Shown one piece after another: positions 16,635 through 23,872 of a stretch of 23,904 nucleotides of DNA; the stretch's first letter is position 1; each line of letters starts with the position of its first letter. The notes under the pieces were generated by a model. The model saw nothing but the letters and a program-made list of their open reading frames with translations. It was not told the origin of the DNA and searched no databases. Where the stretch lies: positions 1-23,904 of the forward strand of contig CAZEJK010000063.1 of the NCBI GenBank assembly GCA_964512045.1. Direction: 5' to 3'. This DNA is from CAZEJK01 sp964512045 (GTDB lineage: Bacteria; Acidobacteriota; Thermoanaerobaculia; Thermoanaerobaculales; Sulfomarinibacteraceae). Position numbers and translations under genes: made by a program.

Positions 16635-16883
16635 TCAATCGATGGCAACCACCCGCCGGATCTCCGGCGCGTGGCGGCGTACACGCTCCTCCACGAACAG
16701 CGTCAACGTCATCGTCGCCATCGCGCACCCGTGGCACGCTCCGCACAGTCGGACGAGCACCTCGTCACCTCGAATGTCGACGAGCTCGAGGTCGCCCCCG
16801 TCCATCTGCAGTCCGGGTCGCACTGCTTCGAGCGCCGCCTCGACGCGTGCCCTCAGATCTCGATGTCCGGCCCCGTCGTCCAC
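16635..16883 (-). CDS. NifU C-terminal domain protein (Fe-S scaffold/carrier)
   Basis: 82 residues, the usual size of a stand-alone NifU-C (Nfu-type) domain. It would hold a Fe-S cluster between two subunits and pass it to target proteins. Diagnostic residues: MDGGDLELVDIRGDEVLVRL (27-46) followed by CGACHGC with the cluster ligands Cys50 and Cys53, then the amphipathic ATMTLTLFVEERVRR helix. GTG start; AGGAGG (16891-16896) lies seven bases upstream and supports it. Divergent from the sigma-factor gene. A Fe-S protein next to a peroxide/iron regulator gene is suggestive but not proof of a joint role. Confidence 0.9.
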   Translation of the reverse strand: MDDGAGHRDLRARVEAALEAVRPGLQMDGGDLELVDIRGDEVLVRLCGACHGCAMATMTLTLFVEERVRRHAPEIRRVVAID

Positions 16884-17195
16884 TCGGACGCCTCCTCGGT
16901 CTCTGTGCTACTCAGCTGCCCTCACAACCCGAGCGATGGCACGGTGCATTCCACCTCACCTGAGCGGTTCTTGCCGACGGTCTGCGGTTGCGCACACCGC
17001 GCGCGGACCCATCGTCGATGTGACTGCCGCCGCAGAAGCGTATGCTTGGCTCACGACACAGTCGGAAGTGCTGTCCATCGGCAGCGGCTCCTGCACGACA
17101 GCACTTGCAGCACCGGTGCCCGCACACCGCCTGTCGAGACGCGAGCCGGAGAACTTGTTGGCGAGATTTTCCGTTTCACGGATCTGGAGAGGACG
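16884..17195 (+). promoter_or_regulatory. Divergent control region between NifU-like and sigma-factor genes
   Basis: 312 bases without a protein-like frame. It must hold the promoters of both flanking genes. A TATGCT at 17041-17046 is a possible -10 reading toward the sigma gene, with TGTGAC (17019-17024) as a poor -35 at 16 bases. It would give a leader of about 145 bases. Closer to the sigma gene, GGAGAACTTG near 17151-17160 has some likeness to the GGAAC-type -35 of ECF promoters, which would mean autoregulation, but I find no matching -10. The Shine-Dalgarno of the sigma gene is GGAGAGG at 17186-17192. Confidence 0.25.
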
Positions 17196-17792
17196 ATGGA
17201 GAACCTGGAAGACACAGTCGAGCAATGCCGCACGGGGGACGAGGCAGCCTGGAGCGCCCTGGTGCACGCCACCATCAACCCCCTGTATCGTCTCTGCGCC
17301 TCCTACGCCCGATCATCGGCCGAGGCCGAGGAGCTCACCCAGGAGGTCTACCTCAAGCTCTGGCAGAACCTGGATCGCTACCGAGCGGGCTCCAACTTCA
17401 TGGCGTGGGCGTGGCGCGTGGGCCGCAACCTCCTGATCGACGCGTACCGCCGCAACCGGCGGGAGACCGATGCGTGCTGGTTGGACCCCGAGGTCCTGGA
17501 GCGCCTTCCGGCGTCCGACGACCCCCACCTCCAGGCCGAGCGTCGCCAGCGCCTGCGGCTCATCGCCCAGGGGTTGCGGAGCCTTGACGAAAGCCTCGCC
17601 GAGCTGGTGGTCCTGCGCGACTTCGCCGGCATGAGCTACCAGGAGCTGGCCGAAGCGCTGGATCTGCCGCTGGGCACGGTCAAGTCCCGTCTCAACCGGG
17701 CACGGCTCGAGCTGGCCGCCGCCGTCCGCCGACGTCTCCAGATCCGGGCCGTCCCCGAGAGTGGGGCCCAGGCCCACGGGAGCGCCTCATGA
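17196..17792 (+). CDS. ECF-type RNA polymerase sigma factor
   Basis: 198 residues. Region 2 (about 20-90) contains the core-binding and -10 recognition helices (AEELTQEVYLKLWQNLDRYR and WAWRVGRNLLIDAYRR). Region 4 (about 122-183) contains the -35 reading helix-turn-helix (MSYQELAEALDLPLGTVKSRLNRAR). No region 1 or 3, as usual for the ECF class. ATG 17196 has GGAGAGG just upstream; the frame is open for 230 codons before it but that part is not sigma-like. The stop overlaps the next gene's ATG by four bases (ATGA), so sigma and anti-sigma are probably made in a fixed ratio. Confidence 0.95.
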   Translation: MENLEDTVEQCRTGDEAAWSALVHATINPLYRLCASYARSSAEAEELTQEVYLKLWQNLDRYRAGSNFMAWAWRVGRNLLIDAYRRNRRETDACWLDPEVLERLPASDDPHLQAERRQRLRLIAQGLRSLDESLAELVVLRDFAGMSYQELAEALDLPLGTVKSRLNRARLELAAAVRRRLQIRAVPESGAQAHGSAS

Positions 17793-18562
17793 ACCGCTGC
17801 TCCGAGATCCGTCTCGTCCTCGACCAGTGGCTCGAGGGCACCCTCGACGACGCAACGGCGGCTGGCGTGGAGCAGCACCTGGCAACCTGTGCCAGCTGCC
17901 ACGATGAGGCCGACGTCCTGCGTCTCCTCCTGACGACGTCTGCGGACGTCCGCGCACTCGAGCCCCCCGCTGGCCTCGAGGCCACGATCGCATCCTCGAC
18001 ATGCCAGCGGTGGCAGACTCTGATGTTCCAGGCACTGGACAACCTCCTCCCGGAGGACGCCCTGGAGCGCGTGATCGAGCACATGGACCGGTGTCCGGAC
18101 TGCCGGCGTGTGTGGACCGACCTGACGTTGGTCCGGCAGGCCGGCGAGGCGCTCAAACCACCGGCCGAGCTCGCGCAGCGGTGTGTCAGCGTGCGCCGCC
18201 ATCGCCGCAGACCTCCTGTGGGTCTGCGCACAGCGGCGGCCGCAGCACTTGTTCTGGCCGTGTTGACCTCGTTCCTGCTCGGCAACCTGATGACCAATGG
18301 ACCGAGCAGTGAGCAAGTGCTCCACACCGCCGTCGGCGAGAGCGTGACCCAGGTGGCCGACACCGATGTCAGCAATCTCCGCCTCCTGGTGTGGCAGGCG
18401 TGGCACTGGATCGGACGGCAGCTCGACGCCGCGGGCACGTTCTTCAACGGGACCGACGCCACAGATCCGGAGGTGGACGCAGAGAGTGCCAGCTCGGCCG
18501 CGATGCCCGCCGAACCCACCGGAAGCGAACCGACACCAGCAGTGCCGGAGGTCAGCCCATGA
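17789..18562 (+). CDS. Putative membrane anti-sigma factor with two zinc-finger modules
   Basis: 257 residues. Two zf-HC2/ZAS-like zinc sites with the same layout: Cys4, His30, Cys34, Cys37 and Cys72, His98, Cys102, Cys105, each Cys-x25-His-x3-Cys-x2-Cys. A basic stretch (RRHRRR) is followed by one membrane helix (about 149-168) and a periplasmic tail of about 85 residues, acidic and Ser/Pro-rich at its end. The design predicts an N-in inner-membrane protein that holds the sigma factor at the membrane. Translationally coupled to the sigma gene in front and to the LiaF-like gene behind through ATGA overlaps. Most such anti-sigmas carry one zinc site; two is unusual. No direct evidence for which sigma it binds, but gene order makes it plain. 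Confidence 0.88.
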   Translation: MNRCSEIRLVLDQWLEGTLDDATAAGVEQHLATCASCHDEADVLRLLLTTSADVRALEPPAGLEATIASSTCQRWQTLMFQALDNLLPEDALERVIEHMDRCPDCRRVWTDLTLVRQAGEALKPPAELAQRCVSVRRHRRRPPVGLRTAAAAALVLAVLTSFLLGNLMTNGPSSEQVLHTAVGESVTQVADTDVSNLRLLVWQAWHWIGRQLDAAGTFFNGTDATDPEVDAESASSAAMPAEPTGSEPTPAVPEVSP

Positions 18563-19116
18563 CAGACCAGACACGACCCCCGATCCACCCGCCGCCCGAG
18601 CTGCCACCCAAGCCGTCCTCCGAGCCCCGAGACCGGGCCGAGACCGGTGCGCCGCATGCACCGTTGCGCAACCCGTTCGCGGCCGCGGTGCTGTCGGTGT
18701 TCACCGGTCTCGGCCACGTCTACCTCGGCGCCTACGAACGCGCGGTGATGTTCGTGCTCGCCCTGGTCACGATGTTCCTGATCGGAGTCCCGTTCCTCGG
18801 TCTGTTCGTCTACTTCTTCGCCATCATCGACGCCTACCGCCAGGCCGAGCTCCTCAACCTGAGCGAGCGGCCACCGGCGCCGCCAGCTGTACGGTCGCAC
18901 GCCCGAGGCTACGGATTCGGGCTGTTCCTGATCGCTGTTGGAGCGCTCCTCCTGGCCCACAACCTTCTCGATCTCGATCTGGTCTGGCTTCGCGACTGGT
19001 GGCCCGCCGCGCTGGTGGCTGCCGGGCTCTGGCTGACCGGCAGTGTGCTCCTGGAACGGCTCCAGGCCCGAAGAGCGTCCGTTTCTCACGACGAGGACGC
19101 CGAGCAACGCGACTGA
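18559..19116 (+). CDS. LiaI/LiaF-like (DUF5668) inner-membrane protein
   Basis: 185 residues. A proline-rich cytoplasmic N-terminus (to about 35) is followed by a hydrophobic unit NPFAAAVLSVFTGLGHVYLGAYERAV with two or three helices (about 39-92), then a second pair (about 117-134 and 146-165) of the LiaF/DUF5668 pattern (GLFLIAVGALLLAHNL, then DWWPAALVAAGLWL). LiaF proteins sense or damp envelope stress signalling in Firmicutes, and DUF5668 proteins are often linked to sigma/anti-sigma genes, so a third partner in this sigma module is a reasonable inference. Its ATG overlaps the anti-sigma stop by four bases. Ends in a charged tail (SHDEDAEQRD). No terminator is obvious after it; 59 bases on, the small mobile element begins. 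Confidence 0.85.
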   Translation: MTDQTRPPIHPPPELPPKPSSEPRDRAETGAPHAPLRNPFAAAVLSVFTGLGHVYLGAYERAVMFVLALVTMFLIGVPFLGLFVYFFAIIDAYRQAELLNLSERPPAPPAVRSHARGYGFGLFLIAVGALLLAHNLLDLDLVWLRDWWPAALVAAGLWLTGSVLLERLQARRASVSHDEDAEQRD

Positions 19117-19174
19117 GCTTCCCTACCGAAACCGCAACAACCCGCTGCCGTGCACGCGCCCTGACCAGGATTTT

Positions 19175-19196
19175 CAACGCAAAGGCGCCACGACGC
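19175..19196 (+). repeat. Left terminal inverted repeat of the GxxExxY element
   Basis: 22 bases, one mismatch (A for G at position 19 of the repeat) to the reverse complement of 19546-19567. Another CGCAAAGG follows at 19202-19209. Confidence 0.8.
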
Positions 19197-19337
19197 TGTG
19201 TCGCAAAGGGGAAGAGGAGCTCATGAAGGGTGCATTTTGGCAAGCTCTGGGATACGGACGAGGGAACGAAGCTTGAGGCCAGCGAGCGCGACGGTTCGAC
19301 CAGCTTTGGTGAGGTCACCCTTGAAGGTCCGGAACCC

Positions 19338-19531
19338 TTTACACGAAGCTGGGTCTCCAGCCGCTTGCCCTTGGAGAACACGGGCACGACTCGCTGACGC
19401 TCCACCGTCATGCCCCGCAGCTCGAGCTCGTAGGCCAGCGCCTCCTCATACACGCTCTCCAGCAGCCCTGGACCACCAGGATCGCCGCCCCCACGACCAC
19501 CGTGCTGATCTCGCTCTCGGTCACTCAACAT
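19338..19531 (-). pseudogene. Degraded GxxExxY protein gene
   Basis: The minus-strand frame carries GPGLLESVYEEALAYELELR and VERQRVVPVFSKGK, which is the family's namesake region. Just before it the typical N-terminus (VTESEISTVVVGAAI, from GTG 19524) is present in a different frame. The usual IEVHRxLG codons between are lost and the frame is shifted. The C-terminal half with the nuclease-like core and the LINFNVP-type end is missing and replaced by unrelated sequence. Two lesions make this a clear remnant. Confidence 0.75.
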
Positions 19532-19545
19532 CTCCTTGCGCCCTC

Positions 19546-19567
19546 GCGCCGTGGCGCCTTTGCGTTG
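19546..19567 (-). repeat. Right terminal inverted repeat of the GxxExxY element
   Basis: Reverse-complement partner of 19175-19196, 21 of 22 bases identical. Confidence 0.8.
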
Positions 19568-19610
19568 ACTCCGACTTCTTCTGAGCGGTTCTGCCGGATG
19601 AGATGTCCAA

Positions 19611-19643
19611 AGAAACGAGCGCCCCGGCGGGGCCGGGGCGCTC
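19611..19643 (-). terminator. Rho-independent terminator of the cohesin-like/Calx-beta gene
   Basis: Perfect 12-bp stem (GAGCGCCCCGGC with its complement) and a GGG loop at 19617-19643. On the minus strand it is followed by the T-rich run GTTTCTTT. It lies 24 bases after the stop codon at 19667. Confidence 0.75.
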
Positions 19644-19666
19644 GAGGTTGTGCGTTGGTATCGGGT

Positions 19667-21762
19667 CTAACGACGCATCCGGATCACGATCACACCGATC
19701 GCAGCCAGCAGCGTCAGCAACACCGCCATCCCGGCCGTACCGAGCACCGGAATCGCAGGCCGNNNNNNNNNNGCCGCTCGTCGTTATCCTCGACGTCGGC
19801 AATCACGTCCTCCGCGAACCCGTCGAACGTCGGATCCACGCTGGTCGTCGTGATGCTGATGGTGCTGGTGTGGAAGGTGCCAGGGCCACCCTCGTACACA
19901 GGGTCATCCACCGCAGTGACGGTGATGTCCTGCACCGTGGTGTCATCCGAGATCGTGAAGTTCTCCGGAGACACGGTGGTCTGGGCATCCGAGGACACCG
20001 TGAAGTTGACGTCGCCACTCGGGAAGCCAGCCAGCCCCACACGGATCGTGTCGGAGGTCTCACCCTCCTCGGCGACGGCCACATCATCCGCAGCCGTACC
20101 GGTGCCCGGAGTCTCACCGTCGTCGGACAGCCAAACGGCCATCTCGTTATCGGTGATGTTGACGGTCACGTCCGCGATCGTCGCGGCGTTGTAATCACCG
20201 TCGCCCGACGCGGAGGTGTGGCTGATGGTGTCCGTATGGGGGCCCTCGAGCACCGCATCGTCCACCGCGGTGACCGTCACGGACTGCGGGGTATCCCAGT
20301 TGCCAGACGTGAAGGTCAAGGAGCCCGGGCTCACCGTCGAGCCGTTGGTGGTGTCCGCCGGCGTGATCGTGATGTCCACGTCAGCCGAAGGCTGGGTGTT
20401 CAGCACAACGTCGTACGATCCAGTCGCACCGCCTTCGGTGGCGTTCACGCTGGTCGGGTTGACGTTGACACCCGGCGAGTCGTCGTCCTGGTTGGTCACG
20501 GCAACATCCGTGGGGTCGATCCCGCTGTAGCTGCCGTCGGCGCTCGTCGCCGGATCCAGCACCACGTTGTACGCCACATCGCCGTCCGACACGGCGTCGT
20601 CGACACCGGTCACGGTCACCGTCTGCGGCGTATCCCAGTTGGCGGCGGTGAAGGTCAAGCTCGCCGTCGACACGGTCCCCTCGGTCACGTCGTCCGAGCT
20701 CACCGCGATGCTTACATCGGCCGTGGGCTCGCTGTCGAGCACGACGTCAAACGTGTCCGTGCCGCCCGCCTCGGTGGTGATCAGACCACTTGTCGGGTTC
20801 ACAGTAATACCGGCGGTGTCGTCGTCCGTGTTGGTCACGGCCACGTCGTCCGCGTCGAGCCCAACGTACTCGGCTGCACCCGTCGCCGCCGCCGTCACGA
20901 TGTTGTAGGCGACGTCGCCGTCGTCGATGTCATCGTCGACACCGGTCACCGTCACCGTCTGGGCTGTGCTCCAGTTTCCAGTGGTGAACGTCAGGCTGGC
21001 GACGTCAGGCGTCCCCTCGGACGTGTCGTCCGAGCTGATCCCGATCGTCACGTCAGCGGTCGGTGCGGTCTGCAGAACGACATCGAACGTGTCGGTCCCG
21101 CCCGCCTCGGTCGTTGTCAGGCCGGAGGTCGGCGTCACGGTGATGCCGGGGCCCGAGACGACGTCGAGCGCACCGTTATAACGAACGTCGTAGTAATCAT
21201 CGGAGCCCGTGCTCCCGGCCGCCGGGGCATCCGTGAAGGTACCGCACAGATCGTTACCACCGGTATCTCCGAAGTACGCGCTACCGGAAAGGTTGGTGAT
21301 ACTCAACGCCGTGCTGTCACCCGCGGTGCCAACCACGTTGAAGGTGATGTCGAGAATGTCCTCCGTAGCCGCAGAGGCGCCGGTACCGAAAGCCGTGACA
21401 GAGATCACCCCCGTTCCTGTATTCCCATCCACGACGGTTGAGAATGGGAACGGAGAGGTGTCGCTGTGGGACACATACGAGAGCACAGTGGGGTCCCAAT
21501 TCACGGTCAGGTTATACGACGCGCACTCATTCGGCGTGACCGCGGTTGCTCCGCACGTCCCGGTGCTCTCCGAGCTCACGACATACCGCAGCCGGAACGT
21601 CACGGAGTCGCCGTTCTGTGCGGTCGTTGCATTGTTCCCGCTGTTGACCTCGTAAATCTCAAGATCGTAGCCATCTCCACCCGATTGCTGCGCCGCCACA
21701 GGAAGCCCCGCAAACAGCACTACAACCGCAGCCAAGACAAGCACCCACTTCGAAGCCCTCAT
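19667..21762 (-). CDS. Secreted surface protein: cohesin-like domain, four Calx-beta-like modules, sorting tail
   Basis: About 700 residues, interrupted by a run of ten N. Signal peptide (VLVLAAVVVLFAGLPVAAQ, 1-25); a cohesin-like beta domain (about 32-160: YNLTVNWDPTVLSYVSH, then ILDITFNVVGTAGDSTALSI); four modules of about 110 residues (206-316, 318-428, 431-540, 541-663) with the Calx-beta-type core SLTFTTGNW...TVTVTGVDDD. After the gap, reading the frame that ends at TAG 19669-19667 gives AIPVLGTAGMAVLLTLLAAI and then VIVIRMRR, an IPTL/PEP-CTERM-like tail of short motif, membrane helix and basic end. That frame joins the main one only if the true gap length differs from ten. Acidic, Thr-rich, with probable calcium sites. 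AGGAGG sits just before the ATG. The dockerin gene is 90 bases upstream on the same strand; a terminator follows. Role inferred: anchored scaffold or adhesion protein. Confidence 0.88.
19763..19772. other. Assembly gap (ten N)
   Basis: Ten N lie between the fourth Calx-beta module and the sorting tail. The total gene length with ten is not a multiple of three. It would fit with a gap of 11 or any length that leaves remainder 2 on division by 3, so ten is a placeholder. Confidence 0.95.
20143..21147 (-). repeat. Three tandem Calx-beta-like coding modules
   Basis: Modules at 21147-20815, 20811-20479 and 20472-20143 are repeats of one unit. The first two are the closest: both carry EAGGTDTFDVVL, then ADV, SSDD, ASLTFT and VTVTGVDD at matching places, and their DNA is also similar. 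The fourth, more divergent module continues to the N gap. Confidence 0.8.
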
Positions 21763-21852
21763 ACCTTCCTCCTCAGTTCGGCACGATCATCTCATTCAGA
21801 TCCAGAACATAGCCAGAGGCTACCATCCAAGAGGTCGTAAAGCAAGCTCTGC

Positions 21853-23568
21853 CTACTGGTTCATGCCTGCCGCGACCATCAGCAGTAGGGCGGTCCCATC
21901 GGCACCAGAGAGCGAGCCGTCGCCGTTTGCGTCGGCGCATGGCGTCGCAGCGTATGTCCCCGCAGACTCCCATGCGGTCGGATCATTGTTGACATCACCG
22001 TCTACAAGCTCCAACAGAATCGCCGTGCCGTCCGCACCTGACAGGGAACCACCGGAACCGTTCGCGTCACCCGCGTCACAACCCCAAGCCAGATTATTGA
22101 TGATGATCACCTGGTCTCCGTCTGAAGGATCGATAAATGTCCCATCGCAAAGGGAGACTGTGTACCGAATCTTGGCGCGACCCGGCTGGCCACCGGCAGT
22201 CAGGGTCACATCGTACGTGCCGTCACCGTTGTCGGTCATGCCTCCAAGGGACGCGCCCGAGTAGTTCGGTCCCAAGAACTCGAAGTCAACGACCTGGTCT
22301 GCAAAACCGGAACCGCCTGCATCTTCGACAGTAGCTGTGAGGTCAGAAGTGCCCGTCGTGATCGGAATAGTCGCCGCAGACGCAGCCAACCCGGAGTTTG
22401 TAGCATCAACGGCAATATCGATACCCACCACCGCATCGACGATTTCGTCAAAGTCCGCCTCTTTCCAGACCGTGGCACCACCGTCGGCCACGGAGAACGC
22501 GAAGCCATCGGCCTCACGGCGGAACGCCAGCTCCGTCGAGCCCGAGGTGAACGAGCCGTCCACGTCGAACACCAGCTGCATGATGTCCCACTCCGAGCTG
22601 ACTGTTGCATCCAGCTTGTCCATGACGCATGGATCGTCGAGCGTTCCGGTCGTGGTCGCGTCCGGCTCCCAGTCACCGGCCGCAGCCCAGCCGATCCGAC
22701 CTTCGCCGGTGTTGTCCTGGATGAGCCCGTCACCGTAGTCGACGTTGCTCGCACTGTTCAGCGACAGCTTCGTCGTATCGAACGCGATATCAACGACCGC
22801 AGTGGCCAGCCGGCCGTCGCCACCGGCCACGGTGCCGCAGCTCTGGGTGTACGTAGTCGTGGTGTCCGTGCCCGGCCGCAACAGAACGTTCGCTGTGAAC
22901 TGCCCCCCTGCGCTCACGCAGAAGCCATTGTCACCGTCGCTCGGGTCGTAGATCTCGAAGTCGATCCCGGGTGCACCGGTGGTCGCACGGCCCGCGGCGC
23001 CGCTCTTCGTTGCCAGCTGCTGGGCGCGATCGGCACTGATCACGCCGACGCCACGAGGCATGGTGTCCGCAACGAGCACCTCGAGTGGAATGTCATTCGC
23101 CTGCATATCCGACGCCGATGTGTTCCGGCTCACCACGCGAACTCCTGCCACGTCGACGTTGTCGGGCACATGGATGATCGCGATCTCCTGATTCGCGCGC
23201 AGACCCTGGAACGGCGTGCTGCCCTCAAGGAGTGCAAGCCGCACCTGAACTGTCTCCGTGTACCAATCCGCTTGATCCACAAGTTGGAACCGGCTCGGCA
23301 GCAAGTTCTCCACAACGACAGCACCGCCTCGCACTCCCGGCAGGTGCGAGAACTCCAGCGCGAAGTTCAGCGCCGGTACCCCATAACCATCGAAACGGAC
23401 CAGGATGTCAGTCCCGTTGACGCCCTCCTGCGGCTCGAGCACGATCGAGGCCGAGGCAGCACGCTGGGCGCTGTCGATCCGCGCCGAGGTTTGGGCATCA
23501 GTGACAGCAGCGCCTGCTACCAGACACAGCACCGCTGCGGCGACACAGATGAGTCTCATACGGTTCAC
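21853..23568 (-). CDS. Secreted protein with two cohesin-like domains, Ig-like domain and C-terminal dockerin
   Basis: 571 residues from GTG 23568. Signal peptide (MRLICVAAAVLCLVAGAAVTDAQ, 4-26). Domain 1 (about 40-168) and domain 2 (about 202-388) have cohesin-like beta patterns (ALNFALEFSHLPGV ending in SASDMQANDIPLEVL; VVDIAFDTTKLSLNSA). A Big/invasin-like Ig domain follows (about 392-490, TDNGDGTYDVTLTAG). The C-terminus (about 497-571) is a dockerin type I: the second calcium loop DANGDGSLSGAD (547-558) is canonical, the first (DANGSGGSLSGAD) has one extra residue, and both run into the same GTA(I/L)LL helix. Start choice: GGGAGG (23575-23580) lies six bases before GTG 23568; the internal ATG 23559 is too far and an upstream ATG gives a poor leader. 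No catalytic domain seen, so this is a structural or docking protein. First gene of a likely two-gene operon. Confidence 0.87.
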   Translation of the reverse strand: MNRMRLICVAAAVLCLVAGAAVTDAQTSARIDSAQRAASASIVLEPQEGVNGTDILVRFDGYGVPALNFALEFSHLPGVRGGAVVVENLLPSRFQLVDQADWYTETVQVRLALLEGSTPFQGLRANQEIAIIHVPDNVDVAGVRVVSRNTSASDMQANDIPLEVLVADTMPRGVGVISADRAQQLATKSGAAGRATTGAPGIDFEIYDPSDGDNGFCVSAGGQFTANVLLRPGTDTTTTYTQSCGTVAGGDGRLATAVVDIAFDTTKLSLNSASNVDYGDGLIQDNTGEGRIGWAAAGDWEPDATTTGTLDDPCVMDKLDATVSSEWDIMQLVFDVDGSFTSGSTELAFRREADGFAFSVADGGATVWKEADFDEIVDAVVGIDIAVDATNSGLAASAATIPITTGTSDLTATVEDAGGSGFADQVVDFEFLGPNYSGASLGGMTDNGDGTYDVTLTAGGQPGRAKIRYTVSLCDGTFIDPSDGDQVIIINNLAWGCDAGDANGSGGSLSGADGTAILLELVDGDVNNDPTAWESAGTYAATPCADANGDGSLSGADGTALLLMVAAGMNQ

Positions 23569-23574
23569 AGTAAG

Positions 23575-23580
23575 CCTCCC
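23575..23580 (-). promoter_or_regulatory. Shine-Dalgarno that decides the GTG start of the dockerin gene
   Basis: GGGAGG on the minus strand, six bases before GTG 23568 and 15 before ATG 23559. Confidence 0.6.
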
Positions 23581-23671
23581 TATTGGTTCGGTTCCGGGCT
23601 CTTCCGCGCGTGCGTTCGCACACGATCCAGGCCCGACTCGCTTGACATCACATCGACGTTTTCGAAGCCAC

Positions 23672-23701
23672 ATCATACAGTAGGACGCAGCGGCTCGTGA
23701 A
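23672..23701 (-). promoter_or_regulatory. Candidate promoter of the dockerin/cohesin operon
   Basis: Minus strand: -35 TTCACG (23696-23701), 18-base spacer, -10 TATGAT (23672-23677). The -35 lies within an inverted repeat, CGGCTCG/CGAGCCG with a 13-base loop (23691-23717), which could be an operator. The leader would be about 95 bases. The remaining sequence up to the tRNA terminator shows nothing else recognisable. Confidence 0.4.
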
Positions 23702-23833
23702 TGGTCACGGCGAGCCGCTCCGGCATCCGTCCCAACCCCGAGCTGAAGGCGAGCTGCAGGTACCAGCTCCCGGCGATAGCGCCTCGGATCTTCGAGGACG
23801 CGGGGGCTCGAGTCAGACCTGAGCTGAGGTCAG

Positions 23834-23860
23834 AAAAAAGACCCGCCAGGCATGGCGGGT
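23834..23860 (-). terminator. Rho-independent terminator of the tRNA gene
   Basis: Perfect 8-bp stem ACCCGCCA/TGGCGGGT with loop TGCC, followed on the minus strand by C and six T. It lies 12 bases after the tRNA CCA end. Confidence 0.9.
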
Positions 23861-23872
23861 CGTCGCTTGCAA

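Larger units (their letters stand above)
19175..19567. mobile_element. 393-bp GxxExxY-type miniature element with inverted terminal repeats
   Basis: Bounded by two inverted copies of a 22-bp sequence (19175-19196 and 19546-19567, 21 of 22 identical) that starts CAACGCAAAGGCGCCACG. Each end is followed inward by a second CGCAA(A)GG motif. Inside lies a damaged GxxExxY gene on the minus strand. GxxExxY proteins (PDDEXK_3-like, TIGR04256) are often found within such AACGCAAAG-ended units in environmental genomes; this is recalled from pattern, not searched. No target duplication is visible next to the ends. The copy sits in the space between the sigma operon and the secreted-protein genes and interrupts neither. 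Its gene is broken, so the copy is probably inactive. Confidence 0.6.

Noticed and set aside
15592..16746. 384-codon minus-strand frame covering the PerR-like gene and the gap after it
   Set aside because: No domain, and it overlaps two well-supported genes and an opposite-strand epimerase end.
20143..21147. CRISPR array or simple DNA tandem repeat
   Set aside because: The repetition is about 330 bp long, in frame and follows protein modules. No short spaced repeats are seen anywhere in the window.
19603..21441. 612-codon plus-strand frame across the N gap
   Set aside because: It is His/Arg/Val-rich and is a shadow of the Asp/Thr-rich Calx-beta repeats on the minus strand.
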